Below are positions 15,886 to 23,583 of a stretch of DNA of 64,000 nucleotides, in pieces. The notes under the pieces are model-generated. The model searched no databases. It was not told the origin of the DNA and saw nothing but the letters and a program-made list of their open reading frames with translations. Origin of the DNA: Saprospiraceae bacterium (GTDB lineage: Bacteria; Bacteroidota; Bacteroidia; Chitinophagales; Saprospiraceae); the NCBI GenBank assembly GCA_022841745.1, contig JALHQW010000029.1, forward strand, positions 20,789 through 84,788, in the 5' to 3' direction. Numbering within the stretch: position 1 is the first letter of the stretch; every line of letters begins with the position of its first letter. The translations under genes and the position numbers were made by a program.

Positions 15886-17181
15886 ATGCCAACCATCAAC
15901 AAAATAAACGCACTGCAAATCTTTCAGGTATTGCAGTTTGGCACGGCGATTTTGATTGGCATCTTATTGGTCAAGGCGGGGTTGCCCACCTCCTTGGTCT
16001 CGGTTTATGAATCCCTGATGTTCTTGGCGAGTTTGGCCTGTTTTTTTTGGGTGGTCGGCGGCCAAAATGCATTGCTGCAGCTCTACGGCAAATTGGATGA
16101 AGCCACCCAACGGCGGGCCATCTTCAATGTTTTCTTGCTCTTTTCTCTTACCGCCTTTCTCACTGGCTGCCTATTTTATGGGTTCCAAACCCCCATCAGC
16201 CAGCGGCTTACCAGCTTTGAGCAGTTGCCTTTGCTCGATTATCTCGCAGTGTTTTTGGTCCTCAACTCACCAAGTTTCCTCCTGCATATTTTTTACATGC
16301 TTTTGGGCAAATACCGCCAAATCGTCGTGTTCGGGGCGGTAAGCTTCGGGCTACAACTTGTACTGGTCGTGCTTCCGATTTTCTTCAACCTTTCCCTTCG
16401 GGAATCCATGTACGGCTTGCTGATTTGGGCTTTGGTGAAACTCATCTGGACGGCTATCGTGGTCATTCGCCATTCGGAGCTTCGGGTTGATTTCGGCTTT
16501 TTGAAAATATATTTCCCAGCCATGTTGCCGCTATTGCTTTTTGCTGCCATTGGCAAAGGCTCAGAGTATGTCAGCGGCTTGGCGGTATCGCATATTTTTG
16601 AGGATGAAACGGCCTTTGCCATTTTCAGGTACGGGGCAAGGGAATTGCCCTTGGCCGTACTGATGGTTGGTGCGCTTGGCGTGGCACTGACGCCAGAAAT
16701 AATTGAAAATCAACAGCTTGGGCTGGAGCGCATCAAGTCGCAGACTAAGCAGCTATCGAAATGGCTCTACCCTATCAGCATGGCTTCCATGCTGGTTTCG
16801 CCCATCGTTTTCCCACTTATTTTCAATGATGACTTCAAAGCCTCAGCCCAAATTTTCAATATCTTCAACCTGCTGCTCGCCAGCCGCATCTTATTGCCGC
16901 AAGTGGTGACGATGGCCGCTGGCAAGAATTATGTTTTGACATTAACAGCCCTGTTGGAATTGGTCGTACTTGCCCTCCTGAGTTTTTGGTGGGGAAAAAA
17001 ATGGGGGTTGGAAGGCATCGCGTGGGCCGCTGTTGTCGCTTTTATGGTTGATAGGTTGATGCTGCTTTGGTACAACTGGCGCACACTTGGAATTGCACCA
17101 AAACAGTACATAAATTGGAAAAACTGGGTACTATGGAATGCAGCACTTATTGCTATCTTTCTGGTCTCAAACCTTTATTAA
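15886..17181 (+). CDS. Wzx-like polysaccharide flippase (MOP superfamily)
   Basis: A 431-residue polytopic membrane protein with about 12 predicted hydrophobic segments, such as FGTAILIGILLVKAGL, MFLASLACFFWVVGG and LLFAAIGKGSEYVSG. Topology and weak motifs fit the multidrug/oligosaccharidyl-lipid/polysaccharide flippase superfamily, which moves lipid-linked oligosaccharides across the inner membrane. It starts 15 bp after the saccharopine-type gene and ends 10 bp before the next start, so it is likely operonic. The downstream GT-C-like and methyltransferase genes strengthen a glycan-related role, but no complete polysaccharide cluster is present. Confidence 0.82.
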   Translation: MPTINKINALQIFQVLQFGTAILIGILLVKAGLPTSLVSVYESLMFLASLACFFWVVGGQNALLQLYGKLDEATQRRAIFNVFLLFSLTAFLTGCLFYGFQTPISQRLTSFEQLPLLDYLAVFLVLNSPSFLLHIFYMLLGKYRQIVVFGAVSFGLQLVLVVLPIFFNLSLRESMYGLLIWALVKLIWTAIVVIRHSELRVDFGFLKIYFPAMLPLLLFAAIGKGSEYVSGLAVSHIFEDETAFAIFRYGARELPLAVLMVGALGVALTPEIIENQQLGLERIKSQTKQLSKWLYPISMASMLVSPIVFPLIFNDDFKASAQIFNIFNLLLASRILLPQVVTMAAGKNYVLTLTALLELVVLALLSFWWGKKWGLEGIAWAAVVAFMVDRLMLLWYNWRTLGIAPKQYINWKNWVLWNAALIAIFLVSNLY

Positions 17182-17191
17182 ATTGAAAATC

Positions 17192-17662
17192 ATGTCTGCA
17201 AAAATCATCTTCTCAATGACTGCCTGCTTCTTGGCTTCATTGGTTTCCTTCAGTCAGAATATTGACCATCAAACAATTACAAAAGATACGGCCTTGGCCA
17301 AACAACTTGGTGCCGATGAATACGGCATGAAGCAGTACGTGATGGCCTTCTTGAAATCAGGCCCATACCGTAGCCAATCGAAAGAAGAAGCTGCCCGTTT
17401 GCAAAAGGCGCACCTCGACAATATTGGCCGGATGGCCAAGGAAGGCAAACTGTTAGTGGCAGGCCCTTTTATGGACAATGGGGAGGTTCGGGGCATATAC
17501 ATTTTCAACGTAACGAGTCTGGAGGAGGCCAAGGCATTGACCGAAACCGACCCCGCCATACAGGCAGGCAGCCTGACAATGGAACTGCGCCCTTGGTATG
17601 GCTCAGCAGCACTCATGAAGGTGGTTGAAATTCATAATTCCCTTCCCCAAAAAGAGTTTTGA
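17192..17662 (+). CDS. Secreted YciI-like protein
   Basis: A 156-residue protein. The ATG at 17192 starts a signal peptide (MSAKIIFSMTACFLASLVSFSQ); earlier in-frame codons overlap the flippase gene. The mature part has YVMAFLKSGPYR, HLDNIGRMAKEGKLLVAGPFMD..GEVRGIYIFNV, EEAKALTETDPAI and MELRPWYG, which matches the YciI ferredoxin-like fold (DGPF-like motif AGPF). The family function is unclear; some members degrade chlorinated or small organic compounds. Export is unusual for this fold but seen in Bacteroidota. It is in the same apparent operon as the flippase. Confidence 0.85.
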   Translation: MSAKIIFSMTACFLASLVSFSQNIDHQTITKDTALAKQLGADEYGMKQYVMAFLKSGPYRSQSKEEAARLQKAHLDNIGRMAKEGKLLVAGPFMDNGEVRGIYIFNVTSLEEAKALTETDPAIQAGSLTMELRPWYGSAALMKVVEIHNSLPQKEF

Positions 17663-17697
17663 ACTATCTTGCGCCGCCAAATCTGCATCGTATCAAC

Positions 17698-19830
17698 ATG
17701 AGTAAGAAACCCGCCAAGCCCATTCGCCCGCAAGCGGCTACACCAAAGCCGAAAACCAGCACTTTCAACCCAGCCCGTTTCCTCGAACGGCCAACAACGG
17801 TCACGGATAAAGACCCACTTTATCGCAAAATCTTCTGGAGCACAAGCCTTGCTATTTTGCTCATTACCATTGTTTTAGCCTTGGGCAGCGGCATCAATGG
17901 CGACGATGAGTACCAGAACGACTATTCCACCAAGCTCGTCAACTATTACGCCACGATGGGCGCAGATACCTCAGCACTTTTCATCGAAAAAGGAAAAATG
18001 CACTACTACGGAGGCTTCTTTGACATCGTGACGGGCTTCACCAACAAGGCTTTGGGGCTGACCTGGCAGGATGCTGGCTACCACAACGTGCGCCATTTTT
18101 TCAATGCTATTTTTGGCTTCCTGGCTATGCTGTTCACAGCCCTTTTGGCCAAGGAAATAGCAGGTTGGCGGGCAGGCATTTTGGCACTGCTTTTCATGTT
18201 CCTTTCGCCCCGTTTTCTCGGCGATTCGTTGATGAACCCCAAGGACATACCCTTTGCCTTAGGCTTTGCAATAGGGCTTTACTACATGGCCGTTTTCTTC
18301 AGGAAATTGATGCCAGAAACCTCATTAATGGAATTATGGCGCCCAGCCCTGGGCATCGTTGCTGGCATCTGCATTGCCATATCCACAAGGGCAGGTGGCC
18401 TTTTGCTGGTGGGCATGTTTTTCATGTATGCGGGCTTGGATTTTTTGATGAAAAACGGTTTTGGTGGCCTCACGGCCAAAGGCTCGCCCATTGGCAAATA
18501 CGCTGCATGGGCACTTGGCATCGCCGTGGTGGGCTACTTGTTGGCCGTATTGTTCTGGCCGTTTGCCCTGCAAGCCCCCATCAGCAATCCGCTCGAAGCG
18601 CTGAGCGAGTTTTCAAAACTGAGCGTTGGCATAAGGGTGCTGTTCAGCGGCGAGAACATCATGTCAGACGAAGCTCCGTGGAACTACCCCATAACTTGGA
18701 TTTTAAAAACAATTCCACTTTTCACCCTGCTTGGCTTGCTTGGCAGTATCGTCTTGATGGGAAATTTGCTAAAAACATACCGTCCACTACCAGTCAGCAT
18801 GACCCTGTTTGCAGCGGTTTTCCCTGTTTTGTATGTGGTTTACAAGGACAGCACCTTACACGATGGCTGGCGTCACCTCAGCTTTGTTTATCCTCCGATG
18901 GTAGCCTTGTCAGCCATATTTTTTACAAGGTTGGAAAGCATGGTTACTGAAAACAAGGTTGGCAAATATGCAGTTTGGGCAGTAGTTGTGCTGCTCATGG
19001 CCGAACCAGCGGTGTTCATTGCACGTAACGCCAAGTTCCCCTATGTCTATTTCAACCCGATTGCGGGCGGGGTTTCTGGTGCTTTCGGCAATTATGAAAC
19101 CGATTACTGGGGCATCAGCATGAAACCTGCCATTGATTGGTTGGAAGCCAATGGAAAAATCAGCCAAGGAATGACAGATACCGTGACCATAGGCACTTCG
19201 TTTTCTTATGTGGCACATGCCTATATGGACAAGCAATTCAATGGCAAGGTGAAGGTCAAATACGTAAAGTTCTCGAATCGCTACGAAGCGGCCTGGGACT
19301 ATGGCATCTTCCCATCCCGTTACATCAAGGGGGGACATTTGCGTTCTGGTAACTGGCCCAATAAGCGTACCCTCTACACAGTCACTGCGAATGGTGTTCC
19401 TTTGACAGCCATCGAACAAGGTGGTGGATCGGTATTCTTGGGCGAGCAGGCATTGAAGGTACAAAATTTCCCAGCTGCCATTGATGCCTTTAAAAAAGAG
19501 GTGGCTCAATACCCTGACAACGAACAGGCATGGATGAAGCTCACCATGGCTTACCTGAACACTGGAAATTTTGCGGAAGCAAAGAACGCCGCCACTAAAT
19601 CCATTGAAGTTGCACCCGGCAACAGTTCCGGCTATTTCTACAAAGGCTTGGCCGGGCTATATGGCAACGACATCTCTGCCGCAGCCAACGATTTTAGAGA
19701 GGCCATAAGGCTGGAAGCCGATATTTTGCCGAGCATAAAGAACGCTTACGAGCAGTTGGCGAAAAACTACGAGGGGCAAGGGAATGCGGCGGCGGCGGCA
19801 CAATTGAGGGAAGCAGCAAAGAATATTTAA
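17698..19830 (+). CDS. GT-C-like polytopic glycosyltransferase with C-terminal TPRs
   Basis: A 710-residue membrane protein. A proline/lysine-rich cytoplasmic N-terminus precedes about 10-12 transmembrane segments; the first luminal loop carries an acidic pair (GINGDDEYQNDY), as in PMT/ArnT-like GT-C enzymes that use lipid-linked sugars. MLFTALLAKEIAGWRAG and FLSPRFLGDSLMNPKDIPFALG are typical GT-39-like loops. The last 130 residues are soluble TPRs (NFPAAIDAFKKEVAQYPDN, NFAEAKNAATKSIEVAPGN, ISAAANDFREAIRLE). The ATG at 17698 is chosen as the first good start after the preceding stop. It may glycosylate or modify envelope components; acceptor unknown. Confidence 0.8.
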   Translation: MSKKPAKPIRPQAATPKPKTSTFNPARFLERPTTVTDKDPLYRKIFWSTSLAILLITIVLALGSGINGDDEYQNDYSTKLVNYYATMGADTSALFIEKGKMHYYGGFFDIVTGFTNKALGLTWQDAGYHNVRHFFNAIFGFLAMLFTALLAKEIAGWRAGILALLFMFLSPRFLGDSLMNPKDIPFALGFAIGLYYMAVFFRKLMPETSLMELWRPALGIVAGICIAISTRAGGLLLVGMFFMYAGLDFLMKNGFGGLTAKGSPIGKYAAWALGIAVVGYLLAVLFWPFALQAPISNPLEALSEFSKLSVGIRVLFSGENIMSDEAPWNYPITWILKTIPLFTLLGLLGSIVLMGNLLKTYRPLPVSMTLFAAVFPVLYVVYKDSTLHDGWRHLSFVYPPMVALSAIFFTRLESMVTENKVGKYAVWAVVVLLMAEPAVFIARNAKFPYVYFNPIAGGVSGAFGNYETDYWGISMKPAIDWLEANGKISQGMTDTVTIGTSFSYVAHAYMDKQFNGKVKVKYVKFSNRYEAAWDYGIFPSRYIKGGHLRSGNWPNKRTLYTVTANGVPLTAIEQGGGSVFLGEQALKVQNFPAAIDAFKKEVAQYPDNEQAWMKLTMAYLNTGNFAEAKNAATKSIEVAPGNSSGYFYKGLAGLYGNDISAAANDFREAIRLEADILPSIKNAYEQLAKNYEGQGNAAAAAQLREAAKNI

Positions 19831-19862
19831 AATGCTTGGCACTTAGTTTGTCCATTTAACTG

Positions 19863-20657
19863 ATGAATTACAAACTCCTTTTCCCCACCTATCGCAACCG
19901 CTACCTTTTCATTCGGGAGAACCTGAAGAAGTACGGCGCTAAGGGCAAATTCAAAGAAGTACTGAACCTTGGCACCGGCGAGGGTGACTACGACCCAATG
20001 ATTGCCGACTTTAGCCAGCACCTCACTGCATGCGATATCAATGAGAACGATATTGCTTTCGCAAGTCGGATGAATGCGCATATCGGGAACCTCCAATACA
20101 AAAAAGAAGATGCACTTAACTTGACGTTCGCTGACAACAGTTTCCAATTGTTGACATGCGTGGATGTAATGGAACACGTCGGAAAGCCCAAACGAATGAC
20201 CGAAGAAATTGCAAGAGTGCTTGCTCCTAATGGGCTGGGGTTCATCACCTTCCCTCAAATCAATTTTCCTTGGACGTACGACCCGATCAACCGGCTTTTG
20301 GGTAGGCGGGCTATTGCCCAGGGTGCATACGCTTTTGGGCACGAGTATTTAGTGAATCCAAGGGAGTTCCATCATTGGGCTGAGGAATATGGCCTGGAGG
20401 TTTTGGAAGAAAAAAACCTGAGCGGCCACTTGGTTGCCCTACTCGAAATGTACTGGACTGGCCTAATTCAGCGCCTTTTCAAGGAGAATGCAGGCAATAT
20501 TTCTGGAGAAACGGAAAAAAAACTAAAACTTCGCCCATCGGCAAAAGAACCTGCCCTTACCATCTTGACCGATGCCATCATTAAACTTGATTATGCCGTT
20601 TTCGGCAAATCAAAATACTCGGTGGGCAAAGGTTTCGTGGTTCGCAAGAAGTCATAA
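19863..20657 (+). CDS. Class I SAM-dependent methyltransferase
   Basis: A 264-residue methyltransferase. Motif I is VLNLGTGEGDYDP (about residues 34-46), the acidic residue of motif II is in LTACDIN, and DALNLTFADNSFQLLTCVDVMEHVGKPKRMTEEIARVLAPNGLGFITFP gives motifs III to VI. The methylated substrate is unknown. It starts 32 bp after the GT-C-like gene and is followed by an aminotransferase gene 32 bp on, suggesting a common transcript; a lipid or sugar substrate would fit. Confidence 0.88.
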   Translation: MNYKLLFPTYRNRYLFIRENLKKYGAKGKFKEVLNLGTGEGDYDPMIADFSQHLTACDINENDIAFASRMNAHIGNLQYKKEDALNLTFADNSFQLLTCVDVMEHVGKPKRMTEEIARVLAPNGLGFITFPQINFPWTYDPINRLLGRRAIAQGAYAFGHEYLVNPREFHHWAEEYGLEVLEEKNLSGHLVALLEMYWTGLIQRLFKENAGNISGETEKKLKLRPSAKEPALTILTDAIIKLDYAVFGKSKYSVGKGFVVRKKS

Positions 20658-20689
20658 TCCGTCAACCCACTTCTGCCAATTGAAATTAT

Positions 20690-21865
20690 ATGGACATACC
20701 ATCACTCCGCAATGATACGCCTGGTTGCGCCTTGCACAACCACTTGAACAATGCAGGAGCAAGCTTGCCGCCGGCTCCTGTGATTAAAGAAGTACTGGGT
20801 TATTTGGAAGAGGAATCCCTGCATGGCGGTTACGAAATGGCTGCAGCCTATGCACAAGAAATTGCTGGGTTTTATGATGCTACCGCAAAGTTGTTGAATG
20901 CAAAACCTCACAATATCGCTTTTGCTGGAAGTGCGACCGATGCCTATTTCCGGGCGCTATCGTCCATCCCATTCGAGGCAGGGGATGTAGTGCTCACAAC
21001 TGACGATGATTATGTGAGCAACCAGATTGCCTTCATCAACCTACAGAAAAGGTTCAAAGTCAAACTGCTGAGGGCGGAGAAACTGCCAGAAGGTGGTGTT
21101 GACCCACAATCCATGAAGGAACTGATGGACGAGCATTGCCCCAAAGTCGTTGCGGTGGCGCATGTGCCCACCAATTCAGGCTTGGTGCAAGATGTGGAGG
21201 CCATCGGCGCACTCTGCACAGAAAGGGATATTTGGTACATGGTGGACGCCTGCCAGTCGGCTGGCCAAATGCCGTTGGATGTCGCCAAAATTGGTTGTGA
21301 TTTCCTTAGCGTCACCATGCGCAAATGGCTGCGTGGGCCAAGGGGCGCTGGGTTTCTCTATGTCTCCGATTTGGCACTGGGCGCAGAATATGAAACGATT
21401 TTCCCAGATTTGGCTGGTGGAGTCTGGAACACAGCTGATAATTACCGCTTGGTACCAACCGCCAAAAGGTACGAGCAATGGGAGAAAAACTATGCCTTGG
21501 TGTTGGGTTCAAAGGTTGCGATTGAATATGCCCTGAGGCTGGGCTTGGAAAATATTGAGCAGGCCGTTATTGAATTGGCCACTTACACCCGACAGCAACT
21601 TTCCGAGTTGGACAATGTTCGTCTATTGGACAAGGGAGGCAAGCTTTGTGGCATCGTTACTGCCTATTTTAATGGAATAACGCCATCGCAAATAAGCGGG
21701 GCTTTAAAAGCAGCCAATATCAATGCAGGAATTGCCACCACCATCAATGCCCATATTGACTTTACGGAAAAAGGGGTGGATTGGGCATTGCGCATTTCGC
21801 CCCATTATTTCAACACAAAGGAAGAGATTGACGCCGCCATCTGCGTACTGCGTCAAATTGCGTAA
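20690..21865 (+). CDS. Class V aminotransferase (PLP-dependent)
   Basis: A 391-residue PLP enzyme of the class V/isopenicillin-N-epimerase-like group. NHLNNAGASLPPAPV opens the fold, VVAVAHVPTNSGLVQDVEAIG and WYMVDACQSAGQMPLDV contain the cofactor Asp, and SVTMRKWLRGPRGAGFLYVSD bears the Schiff-base Lys in the KWLRGPRG motif. Some members are cysteine desulfurases or lyases, so the exact reaction is open; no SufE or isc genes lie nearby. The preceding methyltransferase gene ends 32 bp upstream and the next gene starts 23 bp downstream. Confidence 0.9.
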   Translation: MDIPSLRNDTPGCALHNHLNNAGASLPPAPVIKEVLGYLEEESLHGGYEMAAAYAQEIAGFYDATAKLLNAKPHNIAFAGSATDAYFRALSSIPFEAGDVVLTTDDDYVSNQIAFINLQKRFKVKLLRAEKLPEGGVDPQSMKELMDEHCPKVVAVAHVPTNSGLVQDVEAIGALCTERDIWYMVDACQSAGQMPLDVAKIGCDFLSVTMRKWLRGPRGAGFLYVSDLALGAEYETIFPDLAGGVWNTADNYRLVPTAKRYEQWEKNYALVLGSKVAIEYALRLGLENIEQAVIELATYTRQQLSELDNVRLLDKGGKLCGIVTAYFNGITPSQISGALKAANINAGIATTINAHIDFTEKGVDWALRISPHYFNTKEEIDAAICVLRQIA

Positions 21866-21888
21866 TTTTGAAGAAAAATAACCATAGC

Positions 21889-22368
21889 ATGGAATCGTTC
21901 CAGCATTTTCCAGCCGAAACAAGGGTTTGGATTTATCAATCAAACAAGCACATCCCTGAGGAGACAGCTTCGGCTTTAAAGCAAGCTGTCAACCAGTTTG
22001 CGCAGAACTGGGTCAGCCATAACCGCCAGCTACGGGCACACGGCGATGTGTTGCATAACCGCTTCATCTTGCTGGCCGTTGACGAAAGCCAAGCGGACGC
22101 CAGTGGTTGCTCCATTGACAAGAGCGTCCATTTCATCAAGCAGGTGGAAGGCCAGCTCGGTGTTGATCTTTTCGATAGGATGACTTTTGCCTGGCTCGAA
22201 GGCAACGAAGTGAAGACTGCTTCGAGCCAAGCATTTGCGGAGCTATACCAATCAGGACAAATCAGCAACGAAACCCTCGTTTTTGATAATTTGGTCAAGA
22301 CGAAAGGCGAATTGGAAGAAAACTGGCTCAAGCCGCTCAACAAAAGCTGGCACAGGAGGTTTGTCTGA
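21889..22368 (+). CDS. Conserved Bacteroidota protein of unknown function
   Basis: A 159-residue cytoplasmic protein. The ATG at 21889 is preferred over the TTG at 21868, which adds only MKKNNHS. Conserved-looking segments are RVWIYQSNKHIPEE, AQNWVSHNRQLRAHGDVLHNRFILLAVDES, SGCSIDKSVHFIKQVEGQLGVDLFDRM and WLKPLNKSWHRRFV. I associate this protein with Bacteroidota, where it is sometimes mislabelled as an ABC transporter ATPase; no Walker motifs are present. Function unknown. It ends at a foldback repeat. Confidence 0.82.
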   Translation: MESFQHFPAETRVWIYQSNKHIPEETASALKQAVNQFAQNWVSHNRQLRAHGDVLHNRFILLAVDESQADASGCSIDKSVHFIKQVEGQLGVDLFDRMTFAWLEGNEVKTASSQAFAELYQSGQISNETLVFDNLVKTKGELEENWLKPLNKSWHRRFV

Positions 22369-22372
22369 TGGC

Positions 22373-22480
22373 TTCATGGATTCACAGATGCATGGTTTCA
22401 CTGTTACAATTTTTCATGTGGCTTGGAAGGTAGTTTGATGGGCCATGAAGCAATTGAACCGTGAAACCATGAAGCAATAT
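22373..22480. repeat. Foldback repeat with CATGG-containing arms
   Basis: The left arm (about 22373-22409; GCTTCATGG, GCATGGTTTCACTGTT) is an imperfect reverse complement of the right arm (about 22443-22479; CCATGAAGCAATTG, GTGAAACCATGAAGCAAT). It fills the 117 bp between two plus-strand genes. The words resemble the element at 62853-62951 (ATGAAACAAT, CCATGA). Confidence 0.8.
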
Positions 22481-22485
22481 TTAAT

Positions 22486-22956
22486 ATGTTCGGAAAAGTA
22501 AAAAAATGGCTCGGCATTGAAGGCGTCAAAGTTGAATTGATGCTGCCTGAAATGGCATTTGAAGAAGTCGGCGCAGTCAGTGGCCAATTGGTTTTCCACT
22601 CAAAAAACCAGCAGGTGGTCAAGTCTGTCAACCTGAAAATGATTGAAAAATACAGTCGAGGTCGTGGGCAAGAGAAATTGGTGGACGAATACCTGCTTGG
22701 CGAAATAACCCTTCAGCAGCGCATAGAAGTACCAGCCGACGAACCGATTGCCGTTGATTTCACCTTGCCATTCCAATTGCAGAAGTCGAACGTGGATGAA
22801 TTTGGGGAGAAGAATTTCCTAACGGGAGGCATCGTATCCCTTGCCAAGAAGTTGCGAGCAGTAGATTCTGTTTTCAGGATAGAAGCGGAAGCGGATGTAG
22901 AGGGTACGGCACTCAATCCATTTGACAGACAAAACGTAAAACTGGTTAGAAAGTAA
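22486..22956 (+). CDS. Spo0M-like arrestin-fold protein
   Basis: A 156-residue protein matching the sporulation-control (Spo0M) family: MFGKVKKWLGIEGVKVEL at the start, GAVSGQLVFHSKNQQVVKSVNLKMIEKYSRG, and a C-terminal strand region FTLPFQLQKSN. The fold is arrestin-like, a beta-sandwich scaffold. Sporulation does not occur in this phylum, so the role is presumably general (cytoskeletal or stress-related); this is inference. A strong terminator follows. Confidence 0.85.
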   Translation: MFGKVKKWLGIEGVKVELMLPEMAFEEVGAVSGQLVFHSKNQQVVKSVNLKMIEKYSRGRGQEKLVDEYLLGEITLQQRIEVPADEPIAVDFTLPFQLQKSNVDEFGEKNFLTGGIVSLAKKLRAVDSVFRIEAEADVEGTALNPFDRQNVKLVRK

Positions 22957-22995
22957 ATAAGGTTGGAGAATCTCTGTTCAATCCATTTCCAATAG

Positions 22996-23034
22996 AAAAG
23001 CCGATGCTGAATGATACAGCATCGGCTTTTTTCT
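22996..23034 (+). terminator. Rho-independent terminator
   Basis: A perfect 14-bp stem AAAAGCCGATGCTG with a 7-nt loop is followed by a T-tract (TTTTTTC), 40 bp after the Spo0M-like gene. It can also serve the minus strand. Confidence 0.92.
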
Positions 23035-23116
23035 TCCCACCTACCAGGGTATTTTTCAGGAAAAACAGAAATATCCTTCAAAACCAACCCTTGATAATTA
23101 ACTGCAAAACTTACAA

Positions 23117-23317
23117 TCAGCCGTTTAGCGAACGCAGCAAACTGGCATGTGCAAAGCCTCTACGGTGGTCATAATTTACATGGACGTTAAGCCCAGTGAT
23201 CGAAAACTGGTTCCGTGGATCTTGTGCTTCGACTGTTTTTTTAGCAACAGCCTTGTTGGCGGCAATAGTCAGCTTGGATATCAGGGTCGTCAACTTCTTT
23301 GTTTTTACATTATCCAT
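23117..23317 (-). CDS. Small hypothetical protein
   Basis: A 66-residue frame from ATG at 23317, rich in Lys and small residues (MDNVKTKKLTTLISKLTIAANKAVAKKT) and ending GLNVHVNYDHRRGFAHASLL. The composition is protein-like, and the longer frame upstream (to 23443) begins with an implausible hydrophobic stretch. No family recognised. It lies downstream of the large HYR protein on the same strand. Coding is likely but not certain. Confidence 0.45.
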   Translation of the reverse strand: MDNVKTKKLTTLISKLTIAANKAVAKKTVEAQDPRNQFSITGLNVHVNYDHRRGFAHASLLRSLNG

Positions 23318-23483
23318 AGCGCACGGAGTTTGAGTGAGTAAAAGGTTTAAAGAAAAAATCAATTCGCTATCGGATATGTCTATGGGTATTCTTAGCGCTG
23401 CAAAGCTAAGAAGAAAACGCAATCCACCAACTGTAGATGGCAACTGTTTTTCATTTTCATTAAAAATAGATAGAATAAACCAA

Positions 23484-23500
23484 GGAGGCGTCAGTCCTCC
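23484..23500 (-). terminator. Candidate terminator of the HYR/dockerin-like gene
   Basis: GGAGG/CCTCC stem with a 7-nt loop, 84 bp past the stop codon at 23584. Read on the minus strand it is followed by TTGGTTTATT; on the plus strand it is followed by a T6 tract, so it may be bidirectional. Confidence 0.45.
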
Positions 23501-23583
23501 ATTTTTTATTCTGAAAAAATAAAAGAATCAATGTTGGAATGAAAAATAAATTGGGAGTAGGAACATGCTATCCTATGTAAAGC

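Noticed and set aside
18165-18950. A 261-codon plus-strand frame in the GT-C-like gene
   Set aside because: It is another reading frame of an intact membrane-protein gene; the product is His/Trp/Arg-rich without motifs.
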